Notes: generated by a model from the letters alone, not told the origin. A stretch of 64,000 nt of DNA from Arthrobacter sp. FW305-BF8 (GCF_021789315.1 NZ_CP084561.1:1-64000); one strand, 5' to 3'; positions 1 to 12,272 are shown, numbered from the stretch's first letter. Numbers and translations: made by a program.

Positions 1-1422
1 ATGACAGTAGACGAAGCCAACCACGCCAACACTGTCGGAAGTTCCTGGCGGCGCGTGGTGAATCTTCTCGAACAGGACGACCGCGTCTCGCCGCGGCAAC
101 GCGGCTTTGTCATCCTCGCCCAGGCGCAGGGCCTCATCGGTTCCACCCTTCTCGTTGCCGTGCCCAACGAACTGACCAGGGAAGTGCTCCAGACCCAGGT
201 CAAGGACGCGCTGGATGACGCGCTCCGGAACGTGTTCTCGGACGACATCCGCTGCGCTATCGACGTGGACACCGATCTGGTGCCCATCCACGAAGAGCCG
301 GAACCCGCCGTCGAGCTTTCCCTCGCGAACGATCCGTCCGTCGAACAGAAGCCGCAGCCCATGCTGCCGAGCACCTCGCACGAGTTTGGCCGGCTCAACC
401 CCAAGTACGTTTTCGACACCTTCGTGATCGGTTCCTCCAACAGGTTTGCCCACGCTGCAGCCGTCGCAGTGGCGGAAGCCCCGGCGAAGGCATACAACCC
501 ACTGTTCATCTACGGCGATTCAGGCCTGGGCAAGACCCACCTGCTGCACGCCATCGGCCACTACGCCCGGCGCCTCTACAGTGGCATCCGCGTCCGGTAC
601 GTCAACTCCGAGGAATTCACCAACGACTTCATCAACTCGATCCGTGACGATGAGGGCGCCAGCTTCAAGACGACATACCGCAACGTCGACGTCCTGCTGA
701 TCGACGACATCCAGTTCCTGGCCGGCAAGGACCGGACGCTGGAGGAGTTCTTCCACACGTTCAACTCGCTGCACAACAACAACAAGCAGGTGGTCATCAC
801 CTCGGACCAGCCTCCCAAGCTGCTGGCAGGCTTCGAGGACCGGATGAAGTCCCGCTTCGAGTGGGGCTTGCTGACGGACATCCAGCCGCCCGAACTGGAA
901 ACCCGCATCGCCATCCTCCGGAAAAAGGCGCTCAGCGAAGGCCTCTCCGCCCCGGACGACGCCCTGGAATACATCGCTTCGAAGATCGCGAGCAACATCC
1001 GCGAACTCGAAGGCGCCCTCATCCGGGTGACGGCGTTCGCCAGCCTCAACCGCCAGCCGGTGGACGTGGCCCTCGCGGAAATGGTGCTCAAGGACCTCAT
1101 CACCGACGACGGCGCCCAGGAAATCACGTCGGGCCAGATCCTGCAGCAGACGGCTGAGTACTTCAAGCTCAGCATGGAGGAGCTTTGCAGCAAGTCGCGG
1201 ACCCGGACGCTTGTGACCGCCCGCCAGATCGCCATGTACCTGTGCCGGGAGCTGACTGACATGTCGCTGCCCAAGATCGGCCAGGAGCTCGGCGGCCGCG
1301 ACCACACCACCGTGATCCACGCCGACCGCAAGATCCGTGAGCTCATGGCCGAGCGGCGTGTGATTTACAACCAGGTCACCGAGCTCACCAACCGGATCAA
1401 ACAGCAGCAGCGCGACTCCTGA
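1..1422 (+). CDS. dnaA: Chromosomal replication initiator protein DnaA
   Basis: This is the AAA+ ATPase that binds DnaA boxes at oriC and opens the duplex to load the replicative helicase. The 473-residue product has the four usual parts: an N-terminal domain (about 1-90), an acidic linker (about 95-130), the AAA+ core with Walker A GDSGLGKT (172-179) and Walker B LLIDDIQF (232-239), and the C-terminal box-binding domain with GGRDHTTV (431-438). Length and motifs are those of a normal actinobacterial DnaA. The window starts exactly on its ATG, so the upstream promoter is not visible. It is followed by the oriC region and dnaN. A start slightly upstream cannot be excluded because no upstream sequence is given. 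Confidence 0.98.
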   Translation: MTVDEANHANTVGSSWRRVVNLLEQDDRVSPRQRGFVILAQAQGLIGSTLLVAVPNELTREVLQTQVKDALDDALRNVFSDDIRCAIDVDTDLVPIHEEPEPAVELSLANDPSVEQKPQPMLPSTSHEFGRLNPKYVFDTFVIGSSNRFAHAAAVAVAEAPAKAYNPLFIYGDSGLGKTHLLHAIGHYARRLYSGIRVRYVNSEEFTNDFINSIRDDEGASFKTTYRNVDVLLIDDIQFLAGKDRTLEEFFHTFNSLHNNNKQVVITSDQPPKLLAGFEDRMKSRFEWGLLTDIQPPELETRIAILRKKALSEGLSAPDDALEYIASKIASNIRELEGALIRVTAFASLNRQPVDVALAEMVLKDLITDDGAQEITSGQILQQTAEYFKLSMEELCSKSRTRTLVTARQIAMYLCRELTDMSLPKIGQELGGRDHTTVIHADRKIRELMAERRVIYNQVTELTNRIKQQQRDS

Positions 1423-1959
1423 TCCGCGGTTCTTAACCTTATTAACAGGTGCGTGTGGATAACCCTGTGGACAGTTAAGGGGACAACCGCGGTTAATGGG
1501 CTAAAACCCTTAAGGCGTCTGTGGATCACCGCACCAGGCCAAAAACGTTGTCCCCATCCACACCCTGTTTAAAACGTGCCGAACCCACAGTCCATGAACA
1601 GGGCTTAACCCCGGATCCGAGCCGTGAAACCGGGTTATCCACAGTTTCCACAGCAGTTATTAACACTACTAATCCCAAAAAATTGAAATCCCTCAAATAA
1701 CAATCTCGTTCCCTGACCTCCACCGCACCGGCCAAAGCATCGGCAATTGGCCGCCGGCAGAGCCGGCATCACTGGCGGGGATGGGGAAATCCCTGTTGTT
1801 CCGGCTAAGCTGTCTGCAGCGCTCCCATCCCTGGGTTTGTTTGCGGTCGGCCATGCGCGGACCATGCAGGTTCCGGGACTTCGGGGGCACCGGTCTTGTG
1901 GGCTCCTTGCGAGTTCCCGTTCAGAAAATGGCAGCAGCAATGAAAGGCGGCACCCTTCC
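1423..1959. other. oriC: Origin of replication (oriC) between dnaA and dnaN
   Basis: This 537-bp gene-free stretch separates dnaA from dnaN, the standard bacterial origin position. I see two perfect DnaA boxes: TTATCCACA at 1635-1643 and its reverse complement at 1454-1462. Near matches lie at 1466-1474, 1520-1528, 1548-1556, 1553-1561 and 1644-1652. An AT-rich tract at about 1672-1705 is a plausible unwinding element. The sequence GTTATTAAC at 1656-1664 sits directly beside the 1635-1652 boxes and recurs in the second box cluster near 17-18 kb. An open frame runs upstream of dnaN through part of this region, but it lacks a ribosome site and is not counted as coding. Confidence 0.93.
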
Positions 1960-3084
1960 GTGAAGTTCAGAGTCGAACGGGACGTCCTGGCAGAAGCCGT
2001 CACATGGACAGCCCGGTCGTTGTCTCCGCGGCCGCCAGTACCCGTGCTCTCCGGCCTCCTGCTCAAGGCCGAATCCGGGACCGTCAGCCTGTCCAGCTTC
2101 GATTACGAGACCTCAGCCCGGCTTGAGATTCCTGCCGACGTCAGGGACGAAGGCACCATCCTGGTTTCCGGCCGCCTGCTCGCGGACATCTGCCGCAGCC
2201 TTCCGTCGGCGCCCGTGGACATCGAAACCGACGGCAACAAGGTCACCCTCACCTGCCGCCGAAGCAGTTTCCACCTGGCCACCATGCCTGAGGCGGAATA
2301 CCCGCCCCTGCCTGCGCTGCCCACCATCACCGGTACTGTCGCCGGCGACGCCTTCGCGCAGGCCGTGTCGCAAGTGATCATCGCCGCCAGCAAAGACGAC
2401 ACCCTTCCCATCCTCACCGGCGTCCGCATGGAGATCGAGGATGACCTCATCACCCTCCTGGCCACGGACCGCTACCGGCTCGCCATGCGCGAAGTACCGT
2501 GGAAGCCCGTCACTCCGGGCATCTCCACCAGCGCCCTGGTCAAAGCCAAGACGCTGAACGAGGTTGCCAAGACGTTGGGCGGCAGCGGCGACATCAACCT
2601 GGCCATCACCGAGGACGACAGCCGGCTCATCGGCTTCGAAAGCGGAGGCCGCACCACCACGTCACTGCTGGTCGACGGCGACTACCCCAAGATTCGCTCG
2701 CTGTTCCCGGATTCCACGCCGATTCACGCCACCGTGCAGACCCAGGAACTAGTGGAGGCCGTCCGCCGAGTCTCACTCGTTGCCGAACGCAACACCCCGG
2801 TCCGGCTCGCGTTCACACAGGGCCAGCTCCACCTCGACGCCGGCACCGGCGAGGACGCGCAGGCCTCCGAAGAGCTTGAGGCACAGCTGTCCGGCGAAGA
2901 CATCACCGTGGCCTTCAACCCGCATTACCTCGTTGAAGGCCTCAGCGTGATTGAAACCAAGTTCGTGCGCTTCTCGTTCACCACTGCGCCGAAGCCCGCC
3001 ATGATCACCGCTCAGAACGACATCGACGGTGAAGACCAGGACGACTACCGCTACCTCGTGATGCCGGTGCGCCTGCCCAACTGA
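1960..3084 (+). CDS. dnaN: DNA polymerase III beta subunit (sliding clamp)
   Basis: DnaN is the ring-shaped clamp that tethers DNA polymerase III to DNA. From GTG at 1960 the product is 374 residues, the normal family length, beginning VKFRVERDVLAEAV, which is the usual clamp N-terminus. The frame stays open upstream to 1747, but GTG 1960 has a purine-rich ribosome site (GAAAGG, 1942-1947) and gives the family start. The C-terminus ends YRYLVMPVRLPN, a typical clamp tail. It lies directly downstream of oriC and upstream of gnd and recF. Confidence 0.97.
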   Translation: MKFRVERDVLAEAVTWTARSLSPRPPVPVLSGLLLKAESGTVSLSSFDYETSARLEIPADVRDEGTILVSGRLLADICRSLPSAPVDIETDGNKVTLTCRRSSFHLATMPEAEYPPLPALPTITGTVAGDAFAQAVSQVIIAASKDDTLPILTGVRMEIEDDLITLLATDRYRLAMREVPWKPVTPGISTSALVKAKTLNEVAKTLGGSGDINLAITEDDSRLIGFESGGRTTTSLLVDGDYPKIRSLFPDSTPIHATVQTQELVEAVRRVSLVAERNTPVRLAFTQGQLHLDAGTGEDAQASEELEAQLSGEDITVAFNPHYLVEGLSVIETKFVRFSFTTAPKPAMITAQNDIDGEDQDDYRYLVMPVRLPN

Positions 3085-3191
3085 TCCCCACCGCCCCCTC
3101 GCCTCGCAAGCTCGGCCAGGGAACCCTGGCGGCGTGGGCCCACGCAGTTGAGCTACCCACCCTCCTACTAGCGCAGAAAAGAGTTCTCACG

Positions 3192-4076
3192 ATGCATATC
3201 GGACTGATCGGCCTTGGAAAAATGGGTTTCAACATGCGCGAACGGCTGCGCAAGGGCGGGATCGATGTCACTGGCTTCGACCGCAACCCCGAGGTCACCG
3301 ATGTCGCCTCCACCGACGAGCTCATCGCCGCACTACCTGCGCCACGCCTGATCTGGGTCATGGTTCCTGCCGGTGAAATCACCGATGCTGTCGTCACGGA
3401 GCTCGGTGCGAAGCTGCAGCCCGGCGATATGGTGATCGACGGCGGCAACTCCCGCTTCACCGAGGACCAGAAGCACGCCGCGGCCCTGGCCGAAAAGGGC
3501 ATCCGCTTCGCAGACTGCGGTGTCTCCGGCGGCGTCTGGGGACTGCAAAACGGCTACGGCCTCATGGCCGGCGGCGACGCCGAGGACATCGAACGTGCCC
3601 TCCCCGTCTTCGATGCGCTCCGCCCGGAAGGTGACCGCGCCGACAGCTTCGTCCATGTGGGCGGCGTCGGCGCAGGCCATTACGCGAAAATGGTGCACAA
3701 CGGCATCGAGTACGGCCTGATGCAGGCCTACGCCGAAGGCTACGAACTCCTCGCCGCCAAGGAAATCGTCACGGACCTTCCCGGAACGTTCCGCGCCTGG
3801 CAGAAGGGAACCGTCGTCCGGTCCTGGCTACTCGACCTCATGGTGAAGGCCCTGGACGAGGATCCGGGTCTGGCCTCGATCGATGACTACGTCGAAGACT
3901 CCGGTGAGGGCCGCTGGACGGTGGAAGAGGCCATTGCCAATGCGGTTCCGGCTCCGGCCATTACCGCCGCGCTGTTCGCCCGCTTCGCTTCCCGCGAGGA
4001 CAATTCGCCAGCCATGAAGATGGTGTCCGCACTGCGCCACCAGTTCGGCGGGCATGCCACCCGTCCAGCCAAGTAG
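3192..4076 (+). CDS. gnd: 6-phosphogluconate dehydrogenase, decarboxylating, short form
   Basis: The enzyme oxidises 6-phosphogluconate to ribulose 5-phosphate and CO2 with NAD(P)+ in the pentose phosphate pathway. The 294-residue protein shows the Rossmann motif GLGKMG (7-12), the substrate motif VSGGVWG (111-117) and the catalytic segment GHYAKMVHNGIEYG (162-175), which supplies Lys166, Asn170 and Glu173. At about 300 residues it belongs to the short class rather than the roughly 470-residue form. Its TAG stop shares one base with the recF GTG start, so the two are translationally coupled. Gnd between dnaN and recF is a conserved arrangement in many actinomycetes. Confidence 0.95.
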   Translation: MHIGLIGLGKMGFNMRERLRKGGIDVTGFDRNPEVTDVASTDELIAALPAPRLIWVMVPAGEITDAVVTELGAKLQPGDMVIDGGNSRFTEDQKHAAALAEKGIRFADCGVSGGVWGLQNGYGLMAGGDAEDIERALPVFDALRPEGDRADSFVHVGGVGAGHYAKMVHNGIEYGLMQAYAEGYELLAAKEIVTDLPGTFRAWQKGTVVRSWLLDLMVKALDEDPGLASIDDYVEDSGEGRWTVEEAIANAVPAPAITAALFARFASREDNSPAMKMVSALRHQFGGHATRPAK

Positions 4077-5278
4077 TGTACCTAGAACACCTGTCCCTGA
4101 CCGACTTCCGCAGCTACGCGCAGGTGGATCTCCGGTTTGACCCGGGCGTCACGGTCCTGGTCGGCTCCAACGGCATCGGCAAGACCAACCTGATGGAGGC
4201 CATCGGCTACCTGGCCACCTTGAGTTCGCACCGGGTCAGCGCCGACGGGCCCCTGCTGCGCTTCGGAACCGACCGTGCCCTGATCAGGGCGAAGCTGGTC
4301 CGCGGCGAACAGTCCACCATCCTGGAGCTCGAAATCAACGGCGGCCGGGCCAACCGCGGACGCATCAACCGCAGCAACCCGGTCCGTGCGCGCGACCTGC
4401 TGGGCATCTGCCACACCGTACTGTTCGCCCCGGAGGACCTGGCGCTCGTCAAGGGCGATCCGTCGAACCGGCGCCGGTTCCTGGACGAGCTCCTGGTCAG
4501 CCTGATTCCGCGGCACGCTGCCACCCGCAGCGACTATGACCGGGTACTCAAACAGCGGAACGCACTGCTGAAGTCGGCACGGGCCGGCAAGTTCACGGCT
4601 GGCCACGAAGCCACCCTCGATGTCTGGGACCAGCACATGGCACGCGCCGGGGCTGAGCTGCTGCACGCCAGGCTGGAACTCGTCGAGCGACTCCGGCCGC
4701 ACCTCAACAATGCCTACGCCCAGCTCACCGATGGCTCGAAGGCCGCCGATGCGGTCTATCGCTCAACGCTGCAAAACATGATGGACGACGACGGCGAGCC
4801 GGCCAGCGCTTCGACGGCACCATCCGGGCCGGGAAACCCGGCCGAGGATCTGCGTCTGCTGTCCGTGGATGAGCTTGCCGAACGCTACGTGCAGGCCTTC
4901 GCAGCATCCCGCCGCAAGGAACGCGAACGGGGAATCTCCCTCGTGGGTCCGCACCGGGACGAGCTGGAACTCGTGCTGGGCCAGGCCCCGGCCAAGGGTT
5001 ACGCGTCGCACGGTGAAACATGGTCCATGTGCCTGTCCCTCCGGTTGGCCTCCTACTACGTCATGCTCGACGACGCCCGCACCGGAGGCTCCGCACCGAT
5101 CCTCATCCTCGACGACGTTTTCGCCGAACTGGATGTCCAGCGGCGGCGTAAACTGGCCGCAATAGTTGCCGGCGCCGAGCAGGTGCTGGTCACCGCCGCG
5201 GTGGACGCCGATATTCCGGACGAGCTGTCGGGCCGGCGGGTGAAGGTAATCCCGGGAGGAATCGATGAACAGGGATAA
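4076..5278 (+). CDS. recF: DNA replication and repair protein RecF
   Basis: RecF is an SMC-like ATPase that, with RecO and RecR, loads RecA at gaps. The 400-residue product starts MYLEHLSLTDFRSY, typical of RecF, with Walker A GSNGIGKT at 30-37. The C-terminal half carries the ABC-type signature region and the Walker B segment ILILDDVFAELD. The GTG start overlaps the gnd stop by one base, and the 3' end overlaps the next gene by 14 bases, indicating an operon. An acidic, Ser/Pro-rich insert (roughly 235-255) precedes the C-terminal ATPase lobe. Confidence 0.96.
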   Translation: MYLEHLSLTDFRSYAQVDLRFDPGVTVLVGSNGIGKTNLMEAIGYLATLSSHRVSADGPLLRFGTDRALIRAKLVRGEQSTILELEINGGRANRGRINRSNPVRARDLLGICHTVLFAPEDLALVKGDPSNRRRFLDELLVSLIPRHAATRSDYDRVLKQRNALLKSARAGKFTAGHEATLDVWDQHMARAGAELLHARLELVERLRPHLNNAYAQLTDGSKAADAVYRSTLQNMMDDDGEPASASTAPSGPGNPAEDLRLLSVDELAERYVQAFAASRRKERERGISLVGPHRDELELVLGQAPAKGYASHGETWSMCLSLRLASYYVMLDDARTGGSAPILILDDVFAELDVQRRRKLAAIVAGAEQVLVTAAVDADIPDELSGRRVKVIPGGIDEQG

Positions 5279-5825
5279 GGACGGCGGCCTGCAGCCGGGC
5301 CGCGATCCCGATGAAATCGATGCCGCCCAGGCGGCGCTGAACAGAATGCGTGAGGCAGCGGCAGCCCGCGGCGAGATCCGCCGGAAGGCGCCGCCGCGGG
5401 CCGGCGCCAGTCAAAAACCGCGATCGGGTTCCGGGGGAACGCGGGGCTTCAGCCAGTTCCACTCCACCGGACGCGATCCCTTGGGACTGGGAAAAGTCGT
5501 GGGGCGGTTGGTCGCCGAACGCGGCTGGACCTCCCCGGTGGCCGTGGGCTCGGTCATGGCTGAGTGGCCGGCGCTCGTGGGCCCGGAAATCTCTGCCCAC
5601 TGCACCCCGGAGAGCTTCACCGATACCACCCTCCATGTCAGGTGTGACTCCACGGCGTGGGCGACGCAGCTCCGGCTGCTCAGCATGAGCCTGCTTGAAA
5701 AGTTCCGCTCCGAACTCGGTGACGGCGTGGTCACGAGCATCCAGGTACTGGGCCCGGCGGCACCGAGCTGGCGCAAGGGCGGGCGTACCGTCAACGGCCG
5801 CGGCCCCCGGGACACTTACGGATAA
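5265..5825 (+). CDS. DciA-like protein (DUF721)
   Basis: This is a 186-residue DUF721/DciA family protein. DciA is the helicase-loading or helicase-operator protein in bacteria lacking DnaC/DnaI. The N-terminal third is basic and disordered. The C-terminal half has the family fold region from PLGLGKVVGRLVAERGW through VGPEISAHCTPESFTDTTLHVRCDSTAWATQL (split here only for reference; about residues 70-135). It overlaps the 3' end of recF by 14 bases and lies upstream of gyrB. The recF-dciA-gyrB order is conserved in actinomycetes. The function in this organism is inferred from the family. Confidence 0.88.
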   Translation: MNRDKDGGLQPGRDPDEIDAAQAALNRMREAAAARGEIRRKAPPRAGASQKPRSGSGGTRGFSQFHSTGRDPLGLGKVVGRLVAERGWTSPVAVGSVMAEWPALVGPEISAHCTPESFTDTTLHVRCDSTAWATQLRLLSMSLLEKFRSELGDGVVTSIQVLGPAAPSWRKGGRTVNGRGPRDTYG

Positions 5826-6186
5826 GAGCGAAACCGGAAACGGCGTGCAGGGCGCTCAAACCGCCGTCGGCCGTATAGGAGCCCAAAACGTGGTCTGCTG
5901 GAGCCTTGCAGGCGGAGTCAATGGCCAGCGAGAGGCACATCGGGCCGCGTCCGCGCCCCGCCAATGCAGGAAACAGCCGCGTTTCACGATAGAATTCCCC
6001 TAGATAACTGGGCGCGGGTGAAACGTTGACTGAGTCCGTTTTCCCGCGCTTTTTTCATGAGCGGGAGCGGTTCCGCAGGTTGACCAAGTAGCTGGCGCTA
6101 CAGTGACGTGCCTTTTGGCGGCCGCCCTTGCTTCGGCGGACGGCGGAGGCCGGCCATCAACGAACATAGAGGAGTCGAAAGCGCCT
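5826..6186. other. Leader region between the dciA-like gene and gyrB
   Basis: This 361-bp gap contains a strong rho-independent terminator (6012-6055) and presumably the gyrB promoter. An open frame running in from 6103 joins gyrB, but the ribosome site AGAGGAG at 6168-6174 points to GTG 6187 as the start. I see no separate gene here. Confidence 0.6.
6012..6055 (+). terminator. Rho-independent terminator upstream of gyrB
   Basis: GCGCGGG (6012-6018) pairs with CCCGCGC (6043-6049). Pairing extends inward through GAAACG/CGTTTT, leaving the loop TTGACTGAGTC, and the stem is followed at once by TTTTTT (6050-6055). It lies 187 nt after the dciA-like stop and 132 nt before the gyrB start, so it probably ends the dnaN-dciA transcript. 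It could also act as an attenuator in a long gyrB leader. Confidence 0.8.
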
Positions 6187-8277
6187 GTGGCTAACGACAA
6201 TGCAGACATCGAGGCAGTGGAGCCCGTGACGGAGGATGCCCCAACCGCTGGCAACCCGGCTGAGACTGCCACGCCGCGGGAATACGGCGCCAGCGACATC
6301 ACGGTTCTTGAGGGCCTCGAGGCCGTACGCAAACGGCCGGGCATGTACATCGGCTCCACCGGTCTGCGCGGCCTGCACCACCTGGTGTACGAAGTGGTGG
6401 ACAACTCGGTGGATGAGGCCCTCGCGGGTTACTGCACGCACATCGAGATTGTTCTGCAGGCGGACGGCGGCGTCAAAGTAACCGACGATGGCCGCGGCAT
6501 CCCGGTGGACATCCATCCGACCGAGGGCAAGCCCACCGTCGAGGTGGTCATGACCATCCTGCACGCCGGCGGAAAGTTCGGCGGCGGCGGATACGCCGTT
6601 TCCGGTGGCCTGCATGGTGTGGGCATCTCCGTGGTCAACGCCCTCTCCTCCCGCGTGAACACCGAGGTCCGCCGCCAGGGCCACGTCTGGCGGATGGCCT
6701 TTGCCGACGGTGGCAAGCCCCAGGGCGCCCTGGTCCAGGGTGAGGAGACCAGCGAGACCGGAACCAGTCAAACCTTCTACCCGGATGCGAGCATTTTCGA
6801 ATCCGTGGAATTCGACTTCGAAACGCTGCGCGCCCGGTTCCAGCAGATGGCTTTCCTTAACAAGGGATTGCGCATCACGCTCACCGACGAGCGCCAGGCG
6901 GCAGCCGGCACGGACGAAGCCGGCGACCTGGACCTGGACGGCGTCCTCACCGAGGGCGAGGTCCTGGCCGAGCACCGCACGGTGGTTTACCAGTACAACG
7001 ACGGTCTCCTTGACTACGTCAAGCACCTCAACTCCAGCAAAAAGGTGGATGTGGTCCACGAGGACGTCATCGCCTTCGAGACCGAGGACGTGGAGCGGCA
7101 CATCGCCGTCGAAATGGCCATGCAGTGGACCACCGCGTACTCCGAAAGCGTGCACACGTACGCCAACACCATCAACACGCATGAGGGTGGTACCCACGAA
7201 GAAGGGTTCCGCGCTGCCATGACGTCACTTATCAACCGCTACGCGCGCGATAAGAGCATCATCAAGGAAAAAGAAGAGAACCTCACGGGCGACGACATCC
7301 GCGAAGGCCTGACGGCCGTCATCTCCGTGAAGCTGTCCGAGCCGCAGTTCGAGGGCCAGACCAAGACCAAGCTGGGCAACTCCGAAGTCAAGGGCTTCGT
7401 CCAGCGCGTGGTCACCGATCAGCTCGGGGACTGGCTGGAACGCAACCCCGGGCCCGCGCGTGACGTGATCCGCAAGGCCATATCCGCCGCGCAGGCCCGC
7501 ATGGCCGCGCGCAAGGCCCGTGACAATGCGCGCCGGAAGAGCCCGCTGGAGTCGTTCGGCATGCCGGGCAAGCTCTCCGACTGCTCCTCGAAGGATCCCT
7601 CGAAGTGCGAGGTCTACCTGGTGGAGGGCGACTCGGCAGGCGGTTCGGCCAAACGCGGGCGCAACCCCGAAACGCAGGCCATCCTTCCGCTGCGCGGCAA
7701 AATCCTGAACGTGGAGCGGGCACGCCTGGACAAGGCGCTGGGCAACAACGAGGTCCAGTCCATGATTACCGCGTTCGGCACGGGCATCGGCGAGGACTTC
7801 GACCTGAGCAAGCTGCGGTACCACAAGATCGTGCTGATGGCTGATGCCGACGTTGACGGCCAGCACATCACCACGCTGCTGATGACCCTGCTGTTCCGCT
7901 ACATGCGCCCGCTGATCGAGAACGGTTACGTCTACCTCGCGCAGCCGCCGCTGTACCGGATCAAGTGGTCCAACGCTCCGCACGACTACGTCTACAGCGA
8001 CCGTGAGCGTGACGCCGTTCTGGTTTCCGGCCAGGCCGCAGGGCGCCGCATTCCCAAGGAAAACGGCATCCAGCGCTACAAGGGTCTGGGCGAGATGGAC
8101 TACACCGAACTCTGGGACACCACCATGGACCCGGACCGGCGCACCCTGCTGCAGGTCACCATGGAGGACGCAGCCGCCGCAGACCAGATTTTCGCCGTGC
8201 TGATGGGTGAGGATGTCGAGTCCCGCAGAAACTTCATCCAGCAGAACGCCAAGGACGTCAGGTTCCTCGATATCTAG
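6187..8277 (+). CDS. gyrB: DNA gyrase subunit B
   Basis: GyrB is the ATPase half of DNA gyrase, which introduces negative supercoils. From GTG 6187 the product is 696 residues. It shows the GHKL ATP site (VVDNSVDEALAG at 71-81, DGRGIPVD at 101-108, and GGLHGVG), the transducer, and the TOPRIM domain with EGDSAGGSAK and the DADVDGQH metal motif. The N-terminal 30 residues are an acidic tail ahead of the conserved core. The start was chosen from the ribosome site AGAGGAG at 6168-6174. gyrA follows after 58 bases, so the pair is probably co-transcribed. Confidence 0.98.
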   Translation: MANDNADIEAVEPVTEDAPTAGNPAETATPREYGASDITVLEGLEAVRKRPGMYIGSTGLRGLHHLVYEVVDNSVDEALAGYCTHIEIVLQADGGVKVTDDGRGIPVDIHPTEGKPTVEVVMTILHAGGKFGGGGYAVSGGLHGVGISVVNALSSRVNTEVRRQGHVWRMAFADGGKPQGALVQGEETSETGTSQTFYPDASIFESVEFDFETLRARFQQMAFLNKGLRITLTDERQAAAGTDEAGDLDLDGVLTEGEVLAEHRTVVYQYNDGLLDYVKHLNSSKKVDVVHEDVIAFETEDVERHIAVEMAMQWTTAYSESVHTYANTINTHEGGTHEEGFRAAMTSLINRYARDKSIIKEKEENLTGDDIREGLTAVISVKLSEPQFEGQTKTKLGNSEVKGFVQRVVTDQLGDWLERNPGPARDVIRKAISAAQARMAARKARDNARRKSPLESFGMPGKLSDCSSKDPSKCEVYLVEGDSAGGSAKRGRNPETQAILPLRGKILNVERARLDKALGNNEVQSMITAFGTGIGEDFDLSKLRYHKIVLMADADVDGQHITTLLMTLLFRYMRPLIENGYVYLAQPPLYRIKWSNAPHDYVYSDRERDAVLVSGQAAGRRIPKENGIQRYKGLGEMDYTELWDTTMDPDRRTLLQVTMEDAAAADQIFAVLMGEDVESRRNFIQQNAKDVRFLDI

Positions 8278-8335
8278 CGGTTTCCGCGCCTGATATTCCA
8301 GAACAGACATATACCTGAAACGGAAAACACAGACT

Positions 8336-11067
<2,732 letters not shown>

Positions 11068-11071
<4 letters not shown>

Positions 11072-11715
11072 GCAATTCCGACTCATATCCCAAGCCGAGC
11101 AGTAATGGTCCCGGCGGGATGCGTCAGCCGGCGTCCGCTCCCCGGGTGAATGCCCCGGTGCGTCCCCAGCAGAGCCCGGCCACGCCGTCAGGCCCTCCGG
11201 GCCAGCGTCCTGCAGGTGCGGCGCAGCGCCCGGCGCCCGCAGGACAGGGCCAGCGGCCGGCCGCGCCGGCACAGCGCCCGGCAGCCCCCGGACAGCGCCC
11301 CCAGGGCGCGCCGGGTGCACAGGGGCTGGTCAAGCCTGCTCCGAAGGCCAAGGCGCGCCGCGCACGGCTTCTGGTCAGCAAGGTTGACCCCTGGTCTGTG
11401 CTGAAGATGGCTTTCCTGCTGTCTGTCGCGCTTGGCATCGTCACGGTGGTGGCCGCCATCGTCCTGTGGACAGTGCTGGACCTGACCGGCATTTTCGACC
11501 AGGTGGACAGCCTGCTGGGAACGCTCGCCGGTTCTGAGAGCGGCGGCTTCGAACTGAAGAAGGTCGCATCGCTTGGCCAGGTGGCATCCTTCGCGACCAT
11601 TATTGCCGTCGTGAACGTGGTCCTGCTGACCGCCCTGTCCATGTTGTCGGCCGTGTTGTACAACATCTCGGCGACGCTTGTCGGCGGCATCGGCGTGACC
11701 CTCACCGACGACTAA
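11068..11715 (+). CDS. DUF3566 membrane protein
   Basis: This 215-residue protein matches the actinobacterial DUF3566 family found directly after gyrA. The N-terminal half (about 1-95) is a low-complexity Pro/Ala/Gln/Arg stretch with repeated RPAAP/QRPA units and is probably disordered. A basic segment follows. Two transmembrane helices lie at about 110-135 (LKMAFLLSVALGIVTVVAAIVLW) and 170-195, with a soluble segment between them. The GTG start overlaps the gyrA stop. No biochemical function is established to my knowledge. Confidence 0.85.
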
Positions 11716-11759
11716 AAACCCTGCATTTCCGCGGAAAAACTCCGGTGGAATGCCTCGAT

Positions 11760-11789
11760 TTGAGATCGGGCCGGGATGTGCTGTAGAGT
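11760..11789 (+). promoter_or_regulatory. Putative promoter of tRNA-Ile
   Basis: TTGAGA (11760-11765) and TAGAGT (11784-11789) are separated by 18 bases, and the -10 lies 25 bases ahead of the tRNA. This fits a housekeeping sigma-70-type promoter. Confidence 0.55.
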
Positions 11790-11814
11790 CATGTCTCGGC
11801 CCGATGAGGCATCG

Positions 11815-11888
11815 GGGCGTATAGCTCAGGCGGTTAGAGCGCTTCGCTGATAACGAAGAGGTCCCAGGTTCAAGTCCTGGTACGCCCA
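11815..11888 (+). tRNA. tRNA-Ile (anticodon GAT)
   Basis: A full cloverleaf can be drawn. The acceptor stem pairs GGGCGTA with TACGCCC, the anticodon loop CTGATAA presents GAT, and the T arm is CCAGGTTCAAGTCCTGG. The discriminator is A at 11888 and CCA is not encoded. Confidence 0.97.
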
Positions 11889-11958
11889 CGGAACCCGCAC
11901 AGGTTCAAGACGAGGTTTAGGCCGGATTCCACAGGAATCAAGCCGGAACGGGGTGCAT

Positions 11959-12078
11959 GTGAAGAAGTTGCTGGTCATTGCAGCTGCAGTCGCAGGCGCC
12001 CTCCTCTACAAGAAAAAGGTGCAGGAATCCGAAGCCCGGAAAACAGTCTGGAGCGAATCAACCGACAAGGTTGAATAG
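11959..12078 (+). CDS. DLW-39-like small protein
   Basis: This is a 39-residue protein with a basic start (VKKLL), a single hydrophobic helix (about 4-17), a basic stretch KKKVQESEARK, and the ending VWSESTDKVE. Size, layout and the position between tRNA-Ile and tRNA-Ala near gyrA match the actinobacterial DLW-39 family, although the namesake DLW reads TVW here. Its function is unknown. GTG 11959 is the start; an overlapping ATG at 11957 is out of frame. Confidence 0.75.
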   Translation: MKKLLVIAAAVAGALLYKKKVQESEARKTVWSESTDKVE

Positions 12079-12149
12079 CCTGGATCCCGGTGCGGAAGCT
12101 GGTAAGCCAGGCTCCGGAACTAGGGTATGATGGACGGGTTGCTTCTTAT

Positions 12150-12225
12150 GGGGGCATGGCGCAATTGGTAGCGCACCTGCTTTGCAAGCAGGGGGTTCGG
12201 GGTTCGAGTCCCCGTGCCTCCACCA
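12150..12225 (+). tRNA. tRNA-Ala (anticodon TGC)
   Basis: The acceptor stem pairs GGGGGCA (12150-12156) with TGCCTCC, the anticodon stem-loop CCTGCTTTGCAAGCAGG presents TGC, and the T arm is GGGGTTCGAGTCCCC. CCA is encoded (12223-12225). A TATGAT box at 12126-12131 is a candidate -10. Confidence 0.97.
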
Positions 12226-12230
12226 TAAGG

Positions 12231-12266
12231 AAGGTCCCGGTCGGAAACGGCCGGGGCCTTTTTCTT
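12231..12266 (+). terminator. Rho-independent terminator after tRNA-Ala
   Basis: AAGGTCCCGG (12231-12240) pairs over ten positions, one of them G-U, with CCGGGGCCTT (12251-12260). TTTCTTT follows. Confidence 0.85.
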
Positions 12267-12272
12267 TGCCTT

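Noticed and set aside
1747..1959. In-frame extension upstream of dnaN
   Set aside because: It lies in oriC, lacks a ribosome site, and GTG 1960 gives the normal clamp start and length.
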